Shown here in pieces: positions 1 through 8,719 of a stretch of 64,000 nucleotides of DNA. How positions within the stretch are numbered: the first letter of the stretch is position 1; every line of letters begins with the position of its first letter. The notes under the pieces were generated by a model that was not told the DNA's origin, did no database searches, and saw only the letters and a program-made list of their open reading frames with translations. Source of the stretch: an uncultured Methanolobus sp. (GTDB lineage: Archaea; Halobacteriota; Methanosarcinia; Methanosarcinales; Methanosarcinaceae); the NCBI RefSeq assembly GCF_963665675.1, contig NZ_OY762426.1, positions 744,001-808,000 on the forward strand, written 5' to 3'. The translations under genes and the position numbers were made by a program.

Positions 1-671
1 TGGAAGCAGTAAAAGATGAGTTTCATGGAGTGAAAGATTATCCTACTGAAGAGCTCATATCTATTATACAGGAAGTTGGTTTTGAATGTGATTTCTGTGC
101 CCGCTGTTGTACAAGGCAGTTCAATGACCATGTCTTCCTTCTTAATGAAGATGCCATTAGAATGAAACAGATAGATAATGATTGCATGGAACCTGCACCA
201 TATTTTGAGTTATGCGATCAGCAAGGCCGTTTCTATGTATCCGGCTATGCACTAAAAGCAAAAGAAGATGGTTCATGTATTTTCCTCAATGAAGATAAGA
301 GATGTAAGATATATGATCAACGCCCCACAATTTGCAGCCTTTATCCCTACATGCTTCATCGCGAGCCGGATGAAGACGGCAATGTAGACTGGAGGCAGAT
401 AAGCGGTCTTAACCAGCACGGTTGCTATCATATTGATATTAGTGACGATGAAGCAAGTGAGATTGCAGATCAGATCAAATCATACGAAACCAGTTATCTT
501 TCCCAGCTAATTGAGTTCTTCAAAAAAGCAGAGGAACACTTCAGCAAGAATAAACTGAAACACGTTCAGGGTGTCTACGACAGGGAAATGAGGAAATTCA
601 ACAAAGGCGGAGAAATTGCAGTATTTGTCTATTATAATGGTGAATTCGTAGGGCAGAGTTTCAAAAGATAA
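1..671 (+). CDS. YkgJ-type cysteine-cluster (Fe/Zn-binding) protein, probably cut at its 5' end
   Basis: The protein carries the CxxCxxCC cluster (FCARCCTRQF, about 28 residues after the GTG at 30), then CIFLNEDKRCKIYDQRPTICSLYP, the cysteine pattern of the YkgJ/DUF YkgJ family thought to chelate zinc or iron. The exact role of the family is not known. The frame is open from base 3 and the first two bases (tg) could close an ATG, GTG or TTG; reading EAVKDEFHGV ahead of the internal GTG at 30 looks natural, so the true start is probably at or just outside the window edge rather than at 30. It converges on the radical SAM gene with only about 20 bases between the stops. The C-terminal half is charged and helical with no further motif. 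Confidence 0.75.
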   Translation, partial: EAVKDEFHGVKDYPTEELISIIQEVGFECDFCARCCTRQFNDHVFLLNEDAIRMKQIDNDCMEPAPYFELCDQQGRFYVSGYALKAKEDGSCIFLNEDKRCKIYDQRPTICSLYPYMLHREPDEDGNVDWRQISGLNQHGCYHIDISDDEASEIADQIKSYETSYLSQLIEFFKKAEEHFSKNKLKHVQGVYDREMRKFNKGGEIAVFVYYNGEFVGQSFKR

Positions 672-690
672 AATAATGGGGACTAAAATA

Positions 691-1797
691 TCATTCCCAT
701 GTACCGGTTGCCTTACCTGTCAGCGCAAGTTTTCCCATTACTTTTTTGTAACGCTTGCTAACAGGCGATGTTTTCACATCAACATAAGGAGTTCCAGGAA
801 GTGGAGTCAGATAATGTGAATGCACATTTCCTCCCTTTTTGCAAATCCACTGAATAAGTTCCAGACTCATGTCCTGCTCTTCTTCAGTCTCATCCGGGAA
901 ACCAACCATGAAATCTACCATAGGGGTAATTCCATGATCAAAACAAAGTTCCAGACTATGGACAACATCATCGACGGTGTGCCCTCTGAGGATCTCTCTC
1001 AGGATTCTGTCACTTCCGGATTGTGCACCAAGACTCACTTTTGAGTTTGTGCAATACTTTGTGATAAGTTCCAGTGACTCATTGGTGACAAATTCCGGTC
1101 TGACCTCTGACGGGAATGTCCCAAAGAAAATATCTCTGGCTCCTGTATCCTTCAATGCTGACAGGAGTTTTTCCACCTTATCAAAACGTGGATGAATCCC
1201 GTCACTTCCATATGCCATTGAATTTGAAGACGTGAATCTCAGATCACGATAATGTCTTGCATATTTCACAATGTTGTCAATACTTCTATGCCTCATTTTA
1301 TTTCCAAAAAGCCGGGGAGTCTGACAGTATCTGCACCTGAAAGGACATCCTCTGCTGATTTCAAGAGGTGACATCACTATGTCCGGGTCAAAACATGGAT
1401 ATTTATCAAGGTCAACAGGTTCCCTTTTTTCAGTGATAATGTTTTTTCCTGAATTGTCCCTGTAGGCTATTCCTTTTACAGTGGAAATATCTTTCCCTGA
1501 TTTAATTGCATCAATAAGTTCAGGTAAAGTCTCCTCGCCTTCGCCGATAACCACATAATCAAAAAAATCAAGAGTTTCATCAGGTGCTCCCGAAGGATGA
1601 GGGCCGCCTGCGATAAATATAGATTCGGTGTCTGCTTTTTCAATCTCGTTAAAAATGAAATCCTTTTGTCTGGTGGCAAAGCTGTATATCATTACTCCAT
1701 CTTGGGGCTTTTTGACCTTCAAAGCCTCCGGCACAAGAGGTGCCAGTGCAGCAAAACTGTACGTATTCTTCTTGTTCCAGCGAAAGCAGACATCCAT
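691..1797 (-). CDS. B12-binding-domain / radical SAM protein (MJ_1487-like family)
   Basis: 368 residues. The N-terminal ~125 residues resemble a cobalamin-binding-like Rossmann domain (IFIAGGPHPSGAPDETLDFFDYVVIGEGEETLPEL), followed by the radical SAM cluster motif CPFRCRYC at about 153-160, which binds a 4Fe-4S cluster and SAM, and a TIM-barrel core. The start MDVCFRWNKKNTYSFAAL is typical of an archaeal family related to MJ_1487 whose substrate is unknown. The gene lies 24 bases after the aconitase X small subunit on the same strand, so it is probably the last gene of that operon; whether it has any link with isoprenoid synthesis is not shown by the sequence. Confidence 0.85.
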   Translation of the reverse strand: MDVCFRWNKKNTYSFAALAPLVPEALKVKKPQDGVMIYSFATRQKDFIFNEIEKADTESIFIAGGPHPSGAPDETLDFFDYVVIGEGEETLPELIDAIKSGKDISTVKGIAYRDNSGKNIITEKREPVDLDKYPCFDPDIVMSPLEISRGCPFRCRYCQTPRLFGNKMRHRSIDNIVKYARHYRDLRFTSSNSMAYGSDGIHPRFDKVEKLLSALKDTGARDIFFGTFPSEVRPEFVTNESLELITKYCTNSKVSLGAQSGSDRILREILRGHTVDDVVHSLELCFDHGITPMVDFMVGFPDETEEEQDMSLELIQWICKKGGNVHSHYLTPLPGTPYVDVKTSPVSKRYKKVMGKLALTGKATGTWE

Positions 1798-1821
1798 AAG
1801 TAAATCTCAGCTACAACTCAG

Positions 1822-2226
1822 TTATTCGTTCTTTAGCTCAACAAAAGCATTTGTGCTGTTAACGATAACCCTGTCACCATTCTTCAGCACTTCATATGGG
1901 TCTTTTTCAAGCCTGTCAACAAGAGGTACTTCAGATATAATTGCTCCAACAGCTACGATAGGTTCAGATTCAAGGTTAATCATTGCAGCAGGAGCGACAC
2001 TATTCTTGAAAAGCTGATATATGACATAAGAACCAACAGTGGAGCCTTTTCCATGAGGAAAAACAAGGACCTTTCCGGCAATTGACTGACCGTAAAGTTC
2101 GTGCTGAGGTTCAACTACCTCTCCGGTTTCAGGGTCTACATTTCCAAGGAATGAGATCGCATCATTTGTAAGAAGCACTTCTCCTTCTGCAACGCCTCTG
2201 GATATTGTCCTGCATTTAATTTTCAT
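1822..2226 (-). CDS. Aconitase X swivel (small) subunit; phosphomevalonate dehydratase small subunit
   Basis: 134 residues, DUF126/AcnX swivel domain with the GKGSTVGSY loop near residue 60-70. Together with the large subunit it should dehydrate (R)-5-phosphomevalonate to trans-anhydromevalonate 5-phosphate in the modified archaeal mevalonate pathway, which is established for this family in Aeropyrum and Methanosarcina. The open frame extends upstream to 2268, but the ATG at 2226 (MKIKCRTIS) matches the family start and overlaps the end of the large-subunit gene by 11 bases, implying translational coupling. Confidence 0.9.
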   Translation of the reverse strand: MKIKCRTISRGVAEGEVLLTNDAISFLGNVDPETGEVVEPQHELYGQSIAGKVLVFPHGKGSTVGSYVIYQLFKNSVAPAAMINLESEPIVAVGAIISEVPLVDRLEKDPYEVLKNGDRVIVNSTNAFVELKNE

Positions 2227-3400
2227 CGACAACACCTGCCTCGTTAATGCAGTCCTCAATACTCGCATACTTTGCAGCTACCTTACACATACTTGGAACG
2301 TATGCAAGTGCCTTTCCTGAGTTCACGGTTATAGAAGCGTACCTGTTTGTGGCAGGTGAAACCACCATGCAGGTATCACATACGACTTTCGCACCGCTTT
2401 TCTCTATTTTCTGTACTAGATCGGGATGCCTTTCAGCAACTTCCCTTGCAGTGCAGACCCACATTTCCTTTTGCAGTTTCTTCCCATCGACAAGTCCTGC
2501 TATTTCTTCCAGTTCTTCAACAGAACAGTGTGGGCATCCAACGGTGATAATCTCACTTGACAGTATGTCCTTATTAGTTTCATAGACCTCATCAACCTGT
2601 TTTCTTTCAACAGGAATGACTTCATCAGGTCTTGTAAATGTCTTTCTGGAAGCTTCAGGTGTCACACCTTCGATATGATAAAGTGCCACAGCTCCGGATG
2701 CTGCAAGCGCTGCACCGAGGGATTTCATCTCGTTCTTTGAAGGCTCGTTCTTCATGTAGAATATTGGAACTCTGCTTCCAATTTCTTTCCCCACAACATA
2801 TCCGAGTGCTCCAAGGTCAGAGCCTGAAAGTTCGCAATCAACTTCCACGGCGATCACTGGTTCTCTCATTTCATCAAGGTGGTATCCGTAGTTTGCAGTC
2901 TTGCCTACAAGTGCGGCGGAGAGTGCTGAAGGACCACCTTCACGGTTTGTCCTTGCGCCGATTACGGAATTAGCATAAGATACAGCGGATGATTCACTCC
3001 ATGCGATATGGTCGTCAAGTGTGACGTTGAATCCTTCAAGATAATATGGTGTGCATGTGCACTTAGTCTGGATTCCCAGTTTTGCATAGGCTTCAATTAT
3101 TTCCTGCTGCTTCTTTGCAAAATCAGCTTCAATTCCCATCTCTTCCCATCTGGCAATATCCATGCCGGCAGGGTTGAGTACGGAAGGTATCTTCACTTTT
3201 CCTTCAAGGTCTGATATCCACTCCAGCCCGGCATCGCCAATTGTCTTATAAGATACTCCGGCTATCTGTGCGCTCTTTACAGGAATAAGTTTGTCAGCAC
3301 CGTAAATATCTCCAAGTGCAACCAGTATTTCGATGGCTTTCTGTAGACTCTCTCCGTATTCGCCATTTAGTGTTTTCTCTTCTTCAGGTGTAAGATACAT
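2216..3400 (-). CDS. Aconitase X catalytic (large) subunit; phosphomevalonate dehydratase large subunit
   Basis: 394 residues, DUF521/AcnX family at normal length, starting MYLTPEEEKTLNGEYGE. Conserved cysteines occur in KCTCTPYYLEG, VGCPHCSVEEL and CDTCMVV, consistent with the iron-sulfur cluster of this dehydratase, and VIGARTNREGGPSALSAAL is the family core. It lies between the UbiD-type decarboxylase gene (30 bases upstream) and the small subunit (overlapping by 11 bases). The three genes together specify the two steps that replace phosphomevalonate kinase and diphosphomevalonate decarboxylase in most archaea. Confidence 0.92.
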   Translation of the reverse strand: MYLTPEEEKTLNGEYGESLQKAIEILVALGDIYGADKLIPVKSAQIAGVSYKTIGDAGLEWISDLEGKVKIPSVLNPAGMDIARWEEMGIEADFAKKQQEIIEAYAKLGIQTKCTCTPYYLEGFNVTLDDHIAWSESSAVSYANSVIGARTNREGGPSALSAALVGKTANYGYHLDEMREPVIAVEVDCELSGSDLGALGYVVGKEIGSRVPIFYMKNEPSKNEMKSLGAALAASGAVALYHIEGVTPEASRKTFTRPDEVIPVERKQVDEVYETNKDILSSEIITVGCPHCSVEELEEIAGLVDGKKLQKEMWVCTAREVAERHPDLVQKIEKSGAKVVCDTCMVVSPATNRYASITVNSGKALAYVPSMCKVAAKYASIEDCINEAGVVDEN

Positions 3401-3430
3401 TCTGTTTCACCATGTCGTAATTTTCACTTT

Positions 3431-4690
3431 TCACTCTGGCATCTTTGCACGTTCGAAGTTCTGTGCTTCTTTCAGTACCTTTGTAGCGTCAATGCCCATT
3501 TTAGTCGTGGTTCCGTCAGGTGCTCCCCTAGGATCGAGTGAACTTCCTCTCACATTTGGTATTATCATGACGTCCATGTCACCTTTCACTCTGGTGGCAA
3601 TGGCAAATTCAACATCATGCAGGTCAAAGATGTCGATATCATCATCAACCACAACCACATGTTTCAGGCTTGTGTGGGCTGCAAAAGCTGCCATGATTGC
3701 GTTCTTCCCGTCGCCTTCTGTCTGTTTCTCAATTTGAACCACCGCATGCAGGTAACAGCATCCACCTTCAGTGAGTACTACATTCTTTACGGTTGTGACC
3801 TCGCTGACGGCGTTGAATATCCTTGGCTCGTATGGAACTCCCATCATGAGCAGATGTTCTGGGCCTGCAGGAAGAATTCCGTGGTAGATGGGGTCTTTGC
3901 GGTGCATTATTCTTGTGATGTGTATGACCGGTTCCTGCCTCACAAGGTCGTAGGTTCCTGTGATATCTACAAATGGTCCTTCGTCAACTCTTTCCTCGGG
4001 GTCGATGTAACCTTCAAGCACAATTTCTGCATGAGGTACTTTGATTCCGTTTGAGCATTCGAAGAGTTCTACCGGTCTGCCACGAAGTGCAGCAGCGTAG
4101 TTGAATTCCTTACCTGCAGGGACACGTGTGGTTGATGCGAAGGTAACTGTGGGATCTGCACCAAGAACGATTGCAATTGGAAGTTTTTCTCCTTTGTCGG
4201 ATGCTTTCTTGTGCATGACGTAGCTGTGTCTTGGAGCTACAAGACGTGCTGCAAGCCTTGTTTTATCAACTACGAGGAGCCTGTGGATAGCTGCATTCAT
4301 GACACCATCATACTCTGTTACAACAACTCCGGCTGTAAGGTATGGTCCTGCATCCTTTTCGAAGTGTGTCATTATAGGGAGTTTTGTGAGGTCAACATCG
4401 TCCTCAATGACTTCCATTGTTGGTGAGTTCTCTACAGTTACAACCTCACCATCAGGTGATACTTCCGAGAGTCTCTTGATGATCTTATCCTTGTCCACAC
4501 CGAACATTGTTGCAAGTTCATCCCTTGAACCGAGCACGTTCATGATGGCTTTGTTGCCGTCAATGTCATGGAACAGCACCGGTCCGGGTGTCTTCTTTGC
4601 AATACGCGGTGCTTCAAACACCTTTGAAACATGCTCTGTTACCTCAACGAGTTTCCCGTTCTTCCTGAGCTGGTCGATAAATTCCCTCAT
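3431..4690 (-). CDS. UbiD-family decarboxylase; anhydromevalonate phosphate decarboxylase
   Basis: 419 residues, UbiD family. Seen: MREFIDQLRKNGKLVEVTEHVSK start, PGPVLFHDIDGNK, the RLAARLVAPRHSYVMHKKA prFMN-site region and EGPFVDITGTYDL near 235-245. Known for the AcnX-linked clade: trans-anhydromevalonate phosphate decarboxylase, prenyl-FMN dependent, giving isopentenyl phosphate. First gene of the operon; AcnX large and small follow on the same strand. The adjacency rather than the sequence alone supports this substrate over ubiquinone-type aromatic acids. A TATA-like element at 4713-4722 lies about 25 bases before the ATG, so the message is probably leaderless. Confidence 0.88.
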   Translation of the reverse strand: MREFIDQLRKNGKLVEVTEHVSKVFEAPRIAKKTPGPVLFHDIDGNKAIMNVLGSRDELATMFGVDKDKIIKRLSEVSPDGEVVTVENSPTMEVIEDDVDLTKLPIMTHFEKDAGPYLTAGVVVTEYDGVMNAAIHRLLVVDKTRLAARLVAPRHSYVMHKKASDKGEKLPIAIVLGADPTVTFASTTRVPAGKEFNYAAALRGRPVELFECSNGIKVPHAEIVLEGYIDPEERVDEGPFVDITGTYDLVRQEPVIHITRIMHRKDPIYHGILPAGPEHLLMMGVPYEPRIFNAVSEVTTVKNVVLTEGGCCYLHAVVQIEKQTEGDGKNAIMAAFAAHTSLKHVVVVDDDIDIFDLHDVEFAIATRVKGDMDVMIIPNVRGSSLDPRGAPDGTTTKMGIDATKVLKEAQNFERAKMPE

Positions 4691-4712
4691 TGTATCATCC
4701 GTGTAAAAGTTG

Positions 4713-4722
4713 TAATATATTA
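4713..4722 (-). promoter_or_regulatory. TATA box of the AcnX/UbiD operon
   Basis: Minus strand reads ACTAATATATTAC, centred about 27 bases upstream of the UbiD ATG at 4690. This predicts transcription starting at or next to the start codon. The rest of 4723-4980 is AT-rich with a T9-10 run near 4878 and shows no gene. Confidence 0.5.
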
Positions 4723-4980
4723 GTGTAATCTCATTTTTGGGCTAGAATATGAGCCAATTATATTTGAATGCATATACTAAAAGAGAATTGTGTGGGTTTG
4801 TTGATTAATTTTCTTTTTAATCATTTCCATATTTTTATAATTAATGAACGTTATGGGAAGTTAATCTGCGCCTTTATTTTTTTTTTGGTAATTGGGTAAT
4901 GATATTGGTAGTGTACACTATGGCTAGGGAAATAATATAAAAAGGAAAGTTAAATTTTTAACTATCAAATAATAACGATT

Positions 4981-5592
4981 CTAGTCGTATGACACAACAT
5001 TACCCCAATCAGTATCCCCAAAGTTGTGTTCAAATCTATCTTTCTCAAGGAAACCAATGTTTTTTATTACGGGTGTCAAGTCGTAAAAAGTTGGCAATTC
5101 TTGTATTTCGTAACATGCACTGTGATTCCAACTGTAAAATTCAACATCAAACCCAGCATTTTTTCCCTTTTCATACAAACTTAGGAAATCTTTGTCTCCA
5201 CCAGCAATTGCAATTATTTTGTTAGAGTTATCTTCGTCCTCTGCTTTTATTACGAGCTTAGCAACATCCCATACCAACGCAGCATCAACTTCTTTTTCTT
5301 TATTAAAGGCATTTCGTGTAAAAACTCTCACATCAACACCTTTTCTTTCCAAAAATCTCCACAGAGAATCCATCTTTGGTGGCTCAGACCCGTACAGTTT
5401 AGGATAATGGTTGTCTTCTCCCTTATCAAAAAAAATCTGTCCTCGCGAGCTGCTTATATGGTCAAACAATTTTCCGAAATCCAATCTAAATCTTGGTTCA
5501 TAATCAGGAATAGCATAGTTTTCTTTGGCATATGCTCTTTGAGCTTCAATGAATATGTTGGAATTATCAATAAAAGCGTAAATTTCTTTTTC
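4981..5592 (-). CDS. NYN-domain (PIN-like, LabA/DUF88) protein
   Basis: 203 residues from the ATG at 5592 (MEKEIYAFIDNSNIFIEA); a GGAAGG ribosome site lies about 9 bases upstream, which argues against the longer frame to 5619. The fold is the NYN/PIN RNase type: acidic residues in FIDNSNI at the start, EVDAALVWDVAKLV in the middle and IAGGDKDFLSLYEKGKNAGFDVEFYSW late, the usual Mg-binding aspartates. Likely a single-strand-specific nuclease or RNA-handling protein; target unknown. It stands alone, flanked by AT-rich non-coding DNA on both sides, a setting common for horizontally moving genes. Confidence 0.8.
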   Translation of the reverse strand, partial: EKEIYAFIDNSNIFIEAQRAYAKENYAIPDYEPRFRLDFGKLFDHISSSRGQIFFDKGEDNHYPKLYGSEPPKMDSLWRFLERKGVDVRVFTRNAFNKEKEVDAALVWDVAKLVIKAEDEDNSNKIIAIAGGDKDFLSLYEKGKNAGFDVEFYSWNHSACYEIQELPTFYDLTPVIKNIGFLEKDRFEHNFGDTDWGNVVSYD

Positions 5593-6054
5593 CATATATA
5601 TGTTCCTTCCTTGTGACAAATGACTTAGTTATGTAGTAAAAATGTTGAATATGCTTATATATTTTTTGAGAATAGTCTACATTAATCAAATTATCAACTC
5701 TTTCTTATTGATACTAGTCATTTTGTTCATGGTATTCCTATTAGGAAAAGCACTTTTTTAAATTAAAAAATACAAAATAAGATATAGTTATTTGCAATAT
5801 CATTTCATGTGTCTTCGGTTAAGGAGTTTTATTTACTTATTGCTAATGGTTTTGGACAATAACAACTACCTTAACTTACAGAATTTAACTGTTAAGTAAT
5901 CTCATACTACTGGTTTTATCACTGGTATGTTTTTGATGAAGTTATGAAACTACATGCTATTTATCACGATTCTTCTCTTAACCGATGACGCATGAATATC
6001 ATTTTATGACATTCAAACAGTTAAATAAATTCAAAAGAAAATAGCTGGGCTCTC
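5593..6054. other. Intergenic AT-rich stretch, no gene seen
   Basis: About 460 bases rich in A and T with short homopolymers. I see no reading frame with coding character, no long inverted repeat and no RNA gene. It presumably holds the promoter of the NYN gene close to 5610-5640 and the 3' end of the ABC gene. Confidence 0.5.
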
Positions 6055-6978
6055 TCAGCACCACGCATGATAATATCCCTTATCCTTACCAACCTCAACA
6101 GGAATACCAAATAACTCCGTCAGTTTCTCAGCAGTAAGAATGTCCTCGATATCTCCGTCTGCAAATATCCTGCCATTCTTCAGGAGAACCGCACGGTTGA
6201 TTTCAGGGACAATATCCTCAAGGTCGTGGGTTACAAGGATTATGCTCTTTCCGGCAGCTGCAATCTTGCTCACAGTTTCCCTGAACACATGCTTGCTTTT
6301 CAGGTCAAGGCTGTTTGTTGGTTCATCCAGAACAAGTATCATAGGATCATGGACAAGTGCCCTTCCGATGAGGACTCTCCTTGCTTCACCGGTTGAAAGA
6401 TGAGAGATGCTCTTGCTTGCAAGATGTCTAATCTCAAGAAAATCAATGATATCTGCTGTTCTTTTCAGCATGTAAGGCTCGATTTTCATGTTAGGATAGA
6501 TACCAATACTGCTGAAAAAACCGGAAAGGACAACTTCTACAACTGAGATATCCCTTGTATAGTCAAGTTGCAGGTCTCCTGATACAATTCCCATGAGATT
6601 TTTCAGGTCTGAGATGACCCACTTGTCCTTCTCCATAATTCTGAAGACCATGCCTTCAATATCTGCAATTGGGCGGTAATCTCCGATAATAGTTTTGATT
6701 ATAGATGACTTGCCAGAGCCATTCGGTCCGATGATAGCGATATTTTCGCCTTTCTTAATGTTGAAACATAAGGAATCAAGGATAAGTCTGTCATTTTTCC
6801 TGACAACAATATTCTTCATCTCAACAAGAGATTCAGGCATACTTTCGCTACTTCGCTTTATGTTTTTTTCTTGCTCTGTCATCTGTTGGTCACATGTTTC
6901 CTTTCTGGTCGGTTTCCCGTTTATATGTCCAAGGGTAATAATGTTTTTGCGATAGACTGAATACGTTGAAACACACAT
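6055..6978 (-). CDS. ABC transporter ATP-binding protein (YlmA/ModF-like), orphan
   Basis: One complete ABC ATPase domain: Walker A GPNGSGKSS, signature LSTGEARR, Walker B LVLDEPT and switch histidine in LVTHDLED. Sequence type (STGEARRVLIGRALVHDP) resembles the YlmA/ModF group, whose substrates are often metals or unknown. No permease or binding protein is adjacent, so it may act outside transport. Start is uncertain: the TATA-like ATTATATATACG at 7001-7012 would place transcription at about 6980, allowing a leaderless ATG at 6978, but conserved sequence begins near residue 52, and ATG at 6882 (MTEQEKNIKR) is an alternative. Confidence 0.82.
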   Translation of the reverse strand: MCVSTYSVYRKNIITLGHINGKPTRKETCDQQMTEQEKNIKRSSESMPESLVEMKNIVVRKNDRLILDSLCFNIKKGENIAIIGPNGSGKSSIIKTIIGDYRPIADIEGMVFRIMEKDKWVISDLKNLMGIVSGDLQLDYTRDISVVEVVLSGFFSSIGIYPNMKIEPYMLKRTADIIDFLEIRHLASKSISHLSTGEARRVLIGRALVHDPMILVLDEPTNSLDLKSKHVFRETVSKIAAAGKSIILVTHDLEDIVPEINRAVLLKNGRIFADGDIEDILTAEKLTELFGIPVEVGKDKGYYHAWC

Positions 6979-7071
6979 TATATCTATCTGGAAAATGATT
7001 CGTATATATAATATAAATTTGTATAAAATAGAATAGATTACAAAACTTTGTATTCTGGAGAAGAATCTACT
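6979..7071. promoter_or_regulatory. Shared divergent promoter region (ABC ATPase / histidine kinase)
   Basis: A 93-base AT-rich spacer between divergent genes. ATTATATATACG on the minus strand (7001-7012) serves the ABC gene, and TATAATATAAATT on the plus strand (about 7006-7018) serves the kinase gene. The two TATA elements overlap, so the promoters may compete. Confidence 0.45.
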
Positions 7072-8043
7072 ATGTTTTCAGGAAAGAGACTTGTAAGGAA
7101 GCTTTTTTTATTTTTTATAATCAGTCCTTTCTTTGTCTCTCAAATTCTGGTAGTATCTGGTTTGGCAAGCACTTCTCCTGAGAGCAGTGCTTCTTTTTTT
7201 GACCAATACAGGATCGAGCTTTATATTATAATCATTGCACTCATCATTCAGTTTATTCTCATCTTTCTTCTCCTGGTCAATCATCGCATACTCAAAAACA
7301 CCCAGGCTGATCTTGTAGCTGCAAAAGAAAGGGCAGAAGAGGCAGACCTTCTGAAATCACGCTTTCTTGCTAACATGAGTCATGAACTCAGGACACCTCT
7401 AAACGGGATACTGGGATTTTCGCAATTGATCATCAGCTCTTCCCTTGATGAAAAATGCAGCCATTATGCCAGCCTTATCAAAAAGAGCGGGGGACAATTA
7501 CTCCTAATAATAGATGACATACTTGACATCTCTAAAATAGAAGCAGATCAACTTGTCATACACAAAGAACAGTTTAATGTCAATGAGATGCTTGATGATA
7601 TTTACTCCCTTTTTCAAATTCAGTTTGAATCCAAAGAAGAGCCTGTAGAGCTCATTCTCGTAAAAAGCCTTGACGATGACGGGGGCATGCTCTATTCTGA
7701 CGAACATCGTTTGCGGCAGATTTTAAACAATCTTCTCGGCAATTCCATGAAGTTTACAGAACGGGGAAAAGTTGAATTTGGTTATAATATTAAAGACGAT
7801 TTCATGATGTTCTACGTTTCTGATACCGGTATTGGCATTCCTGATGATCATTACGAATGTGTTTTTGGGAGATTCAGGCAGGTGCACGACGGCTCAACAA
7901 GAAAATACAAAGGTACAGGTCTTGGTATGCCAATTTCAAAGTCTCTCACAGAGCTTATGGGAGGTTTCATGAGCTTTGAATCAGAAGTTGGTGTGGGAAC
8001 AACTTTCTATTTCTCTATTCCTTATGTGCAGGAATCAGAATGA
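7072..8043 (+). CDS. Membrane histidine kinase (HisKA-HATPase_c), short sensor
   Basis: 323 residues from the ATG at 7072, which has GGAGAAG eight bases upstream; a TTG at 7048 opens the frame earlier but lies ahead of this site. Two hydrophobic helices (about 8-30 and 50-70) enclose a loop of only about 20 residues, so there is little extracellular sensor. Then a short coiled linker, HisKA with NMSHELRTPLNG (phospho-His near 104), and HATPase_c with N box NLLGNSMKFTE, G1 DTGIGIP and G2 GTGLGM. No receiver domain and no regulator gene next to it; the nearest receiver proteins are at 40-41.8 kb. Typical of the expanded Methanosarcinaceae kinase set. Confidence 0.88.
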   Translation: MFSGKRLVRKLFLFFIISPFFVSQILVVSGLASTSPESSASFFDQYRIELYIIIIALIIQFILIFLLLVNHRILKNTQADLVAAKERAEEADLLKSRFLANMSHELRTPLNGILGFSQLIISSSLDEKCSHYASLIKKSGGQLLLIIDDILDISKIEADQLVIHKEQFNVNEMLDDIYSLFQIQFESKEEPVELILVKSLDDDGGMLYSDEHRLRQILNNLLGNSMKFTERGKVEFGYNIKDDFMMFYVSDTGIGIPDDHYECVFGRFRQVHDGSTRKYKGTGLGMPISKSLTELMGGFMSFESEVGVGTTFYFSIPYVQESE

Positions 8044-8190
8044 TGATTCTTATGTGTTTGTTTTTTTAGGCAATCTCAAAAAGACAATCTTTATATATAT
8101 ATGGTGTAATTGATTTATTATTATCATCTATGGTTGTAATTCTATGGTGCAAAAGTGGTTTCAATTCAATAGATGGCTAGGAGGTTTCTT

Positions 8191-8658
8191 ATGGATGACG
8201 AAATTATCGGAATAGTTCCGAATTTGAAAAAAAGTAAGATGCTGGGATTGTCTTATGATATGTTTACTTTGATAGCAACGCCGGATTCAACAATTTTCGC
8301 CAAGGTCACACGCGAGATGCTGAATCAGGTCATACAAGAATCCAGGGCACAGGCTAAAGCTGAAGGCAAAGGTTTCTTTGGTCAGTGGGGTGCACAGATG
8401 TCCGGTGCAAACAAATATGCCGAAAGATATGCAAACATGAGCGCACAGGCAGCGTTGGCAGAGAATGAGGCAAACTTTGCAATTCCTAATGCAGGCATAA
8501 GTTCTATTAAAGTGAGAAAAAAGAGTGGCTATGATGACGATCAGATCCAGATTACTTGGGAGATTAATATCAAGTCAAATTCTGGCAAGTTCAAATATAG
8601 TGTAGATTTTAATCCAAAAGACCATTTACAGGCAATATACGGTGACAGGGTAAAATAA
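8191..8658 (+). CDS. Hypothetical protein, about 155 aa
   Basis: Start chosen at the ATG at 8191 because TAGGAGG (8178-8184) sits six bases before it, inside the longer frame beginning at 8173. The protein (MDDEIIGIVPNLKKSKMLGLSYDMFTLI...) has no signal or membrane segment. A short N-terminal beta region, a helical Ala/Gly-rich middle (ARAQ..., YAERYANMSAQAALAENEANFAIP) and a beta-rich C-terminus ending in DPKDH-like YSVDFNPKDHLQAIYGDRVK suggest a small PH-like or unknown fold. I do not recognise a family function. Confidence 0.65.
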   Translation: MDDEIIGIVPNLKKSKMLGLSYDMFTLIATPDSTIFAKVTREMLNQVIQESRAQAKAEGKGFFGQWGAQMSGANKYAERYANMSAQAALAENEANFAIPNAGISSIKVRKKSGYDDDQIQITWEINIKSNSGKFKYSVDFNPKDHLQAIYGDRVK

Positions 8659-8693
8659 TTTGAATATTCTTTTTTGAATGATTTTTCTCACTT

Positions 8694-8719
8694 TTCAGCC
8701 ATTTATGGCTGAACTTTTT
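8694..8719. terminator. Bidirectional hairpin terminator between convergent genes
   Basis: TTCAGCCAT-TT-ATGGCTGAA forms a perfect 9-bp stem with a 2-base centre (8694-8713), followed by CTTTTTA on the plus strand and preceded by T-rich sequence. It lies between the convergent 8191-8658 gene and the dioxygenase remnant. Confidence 0.5.
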
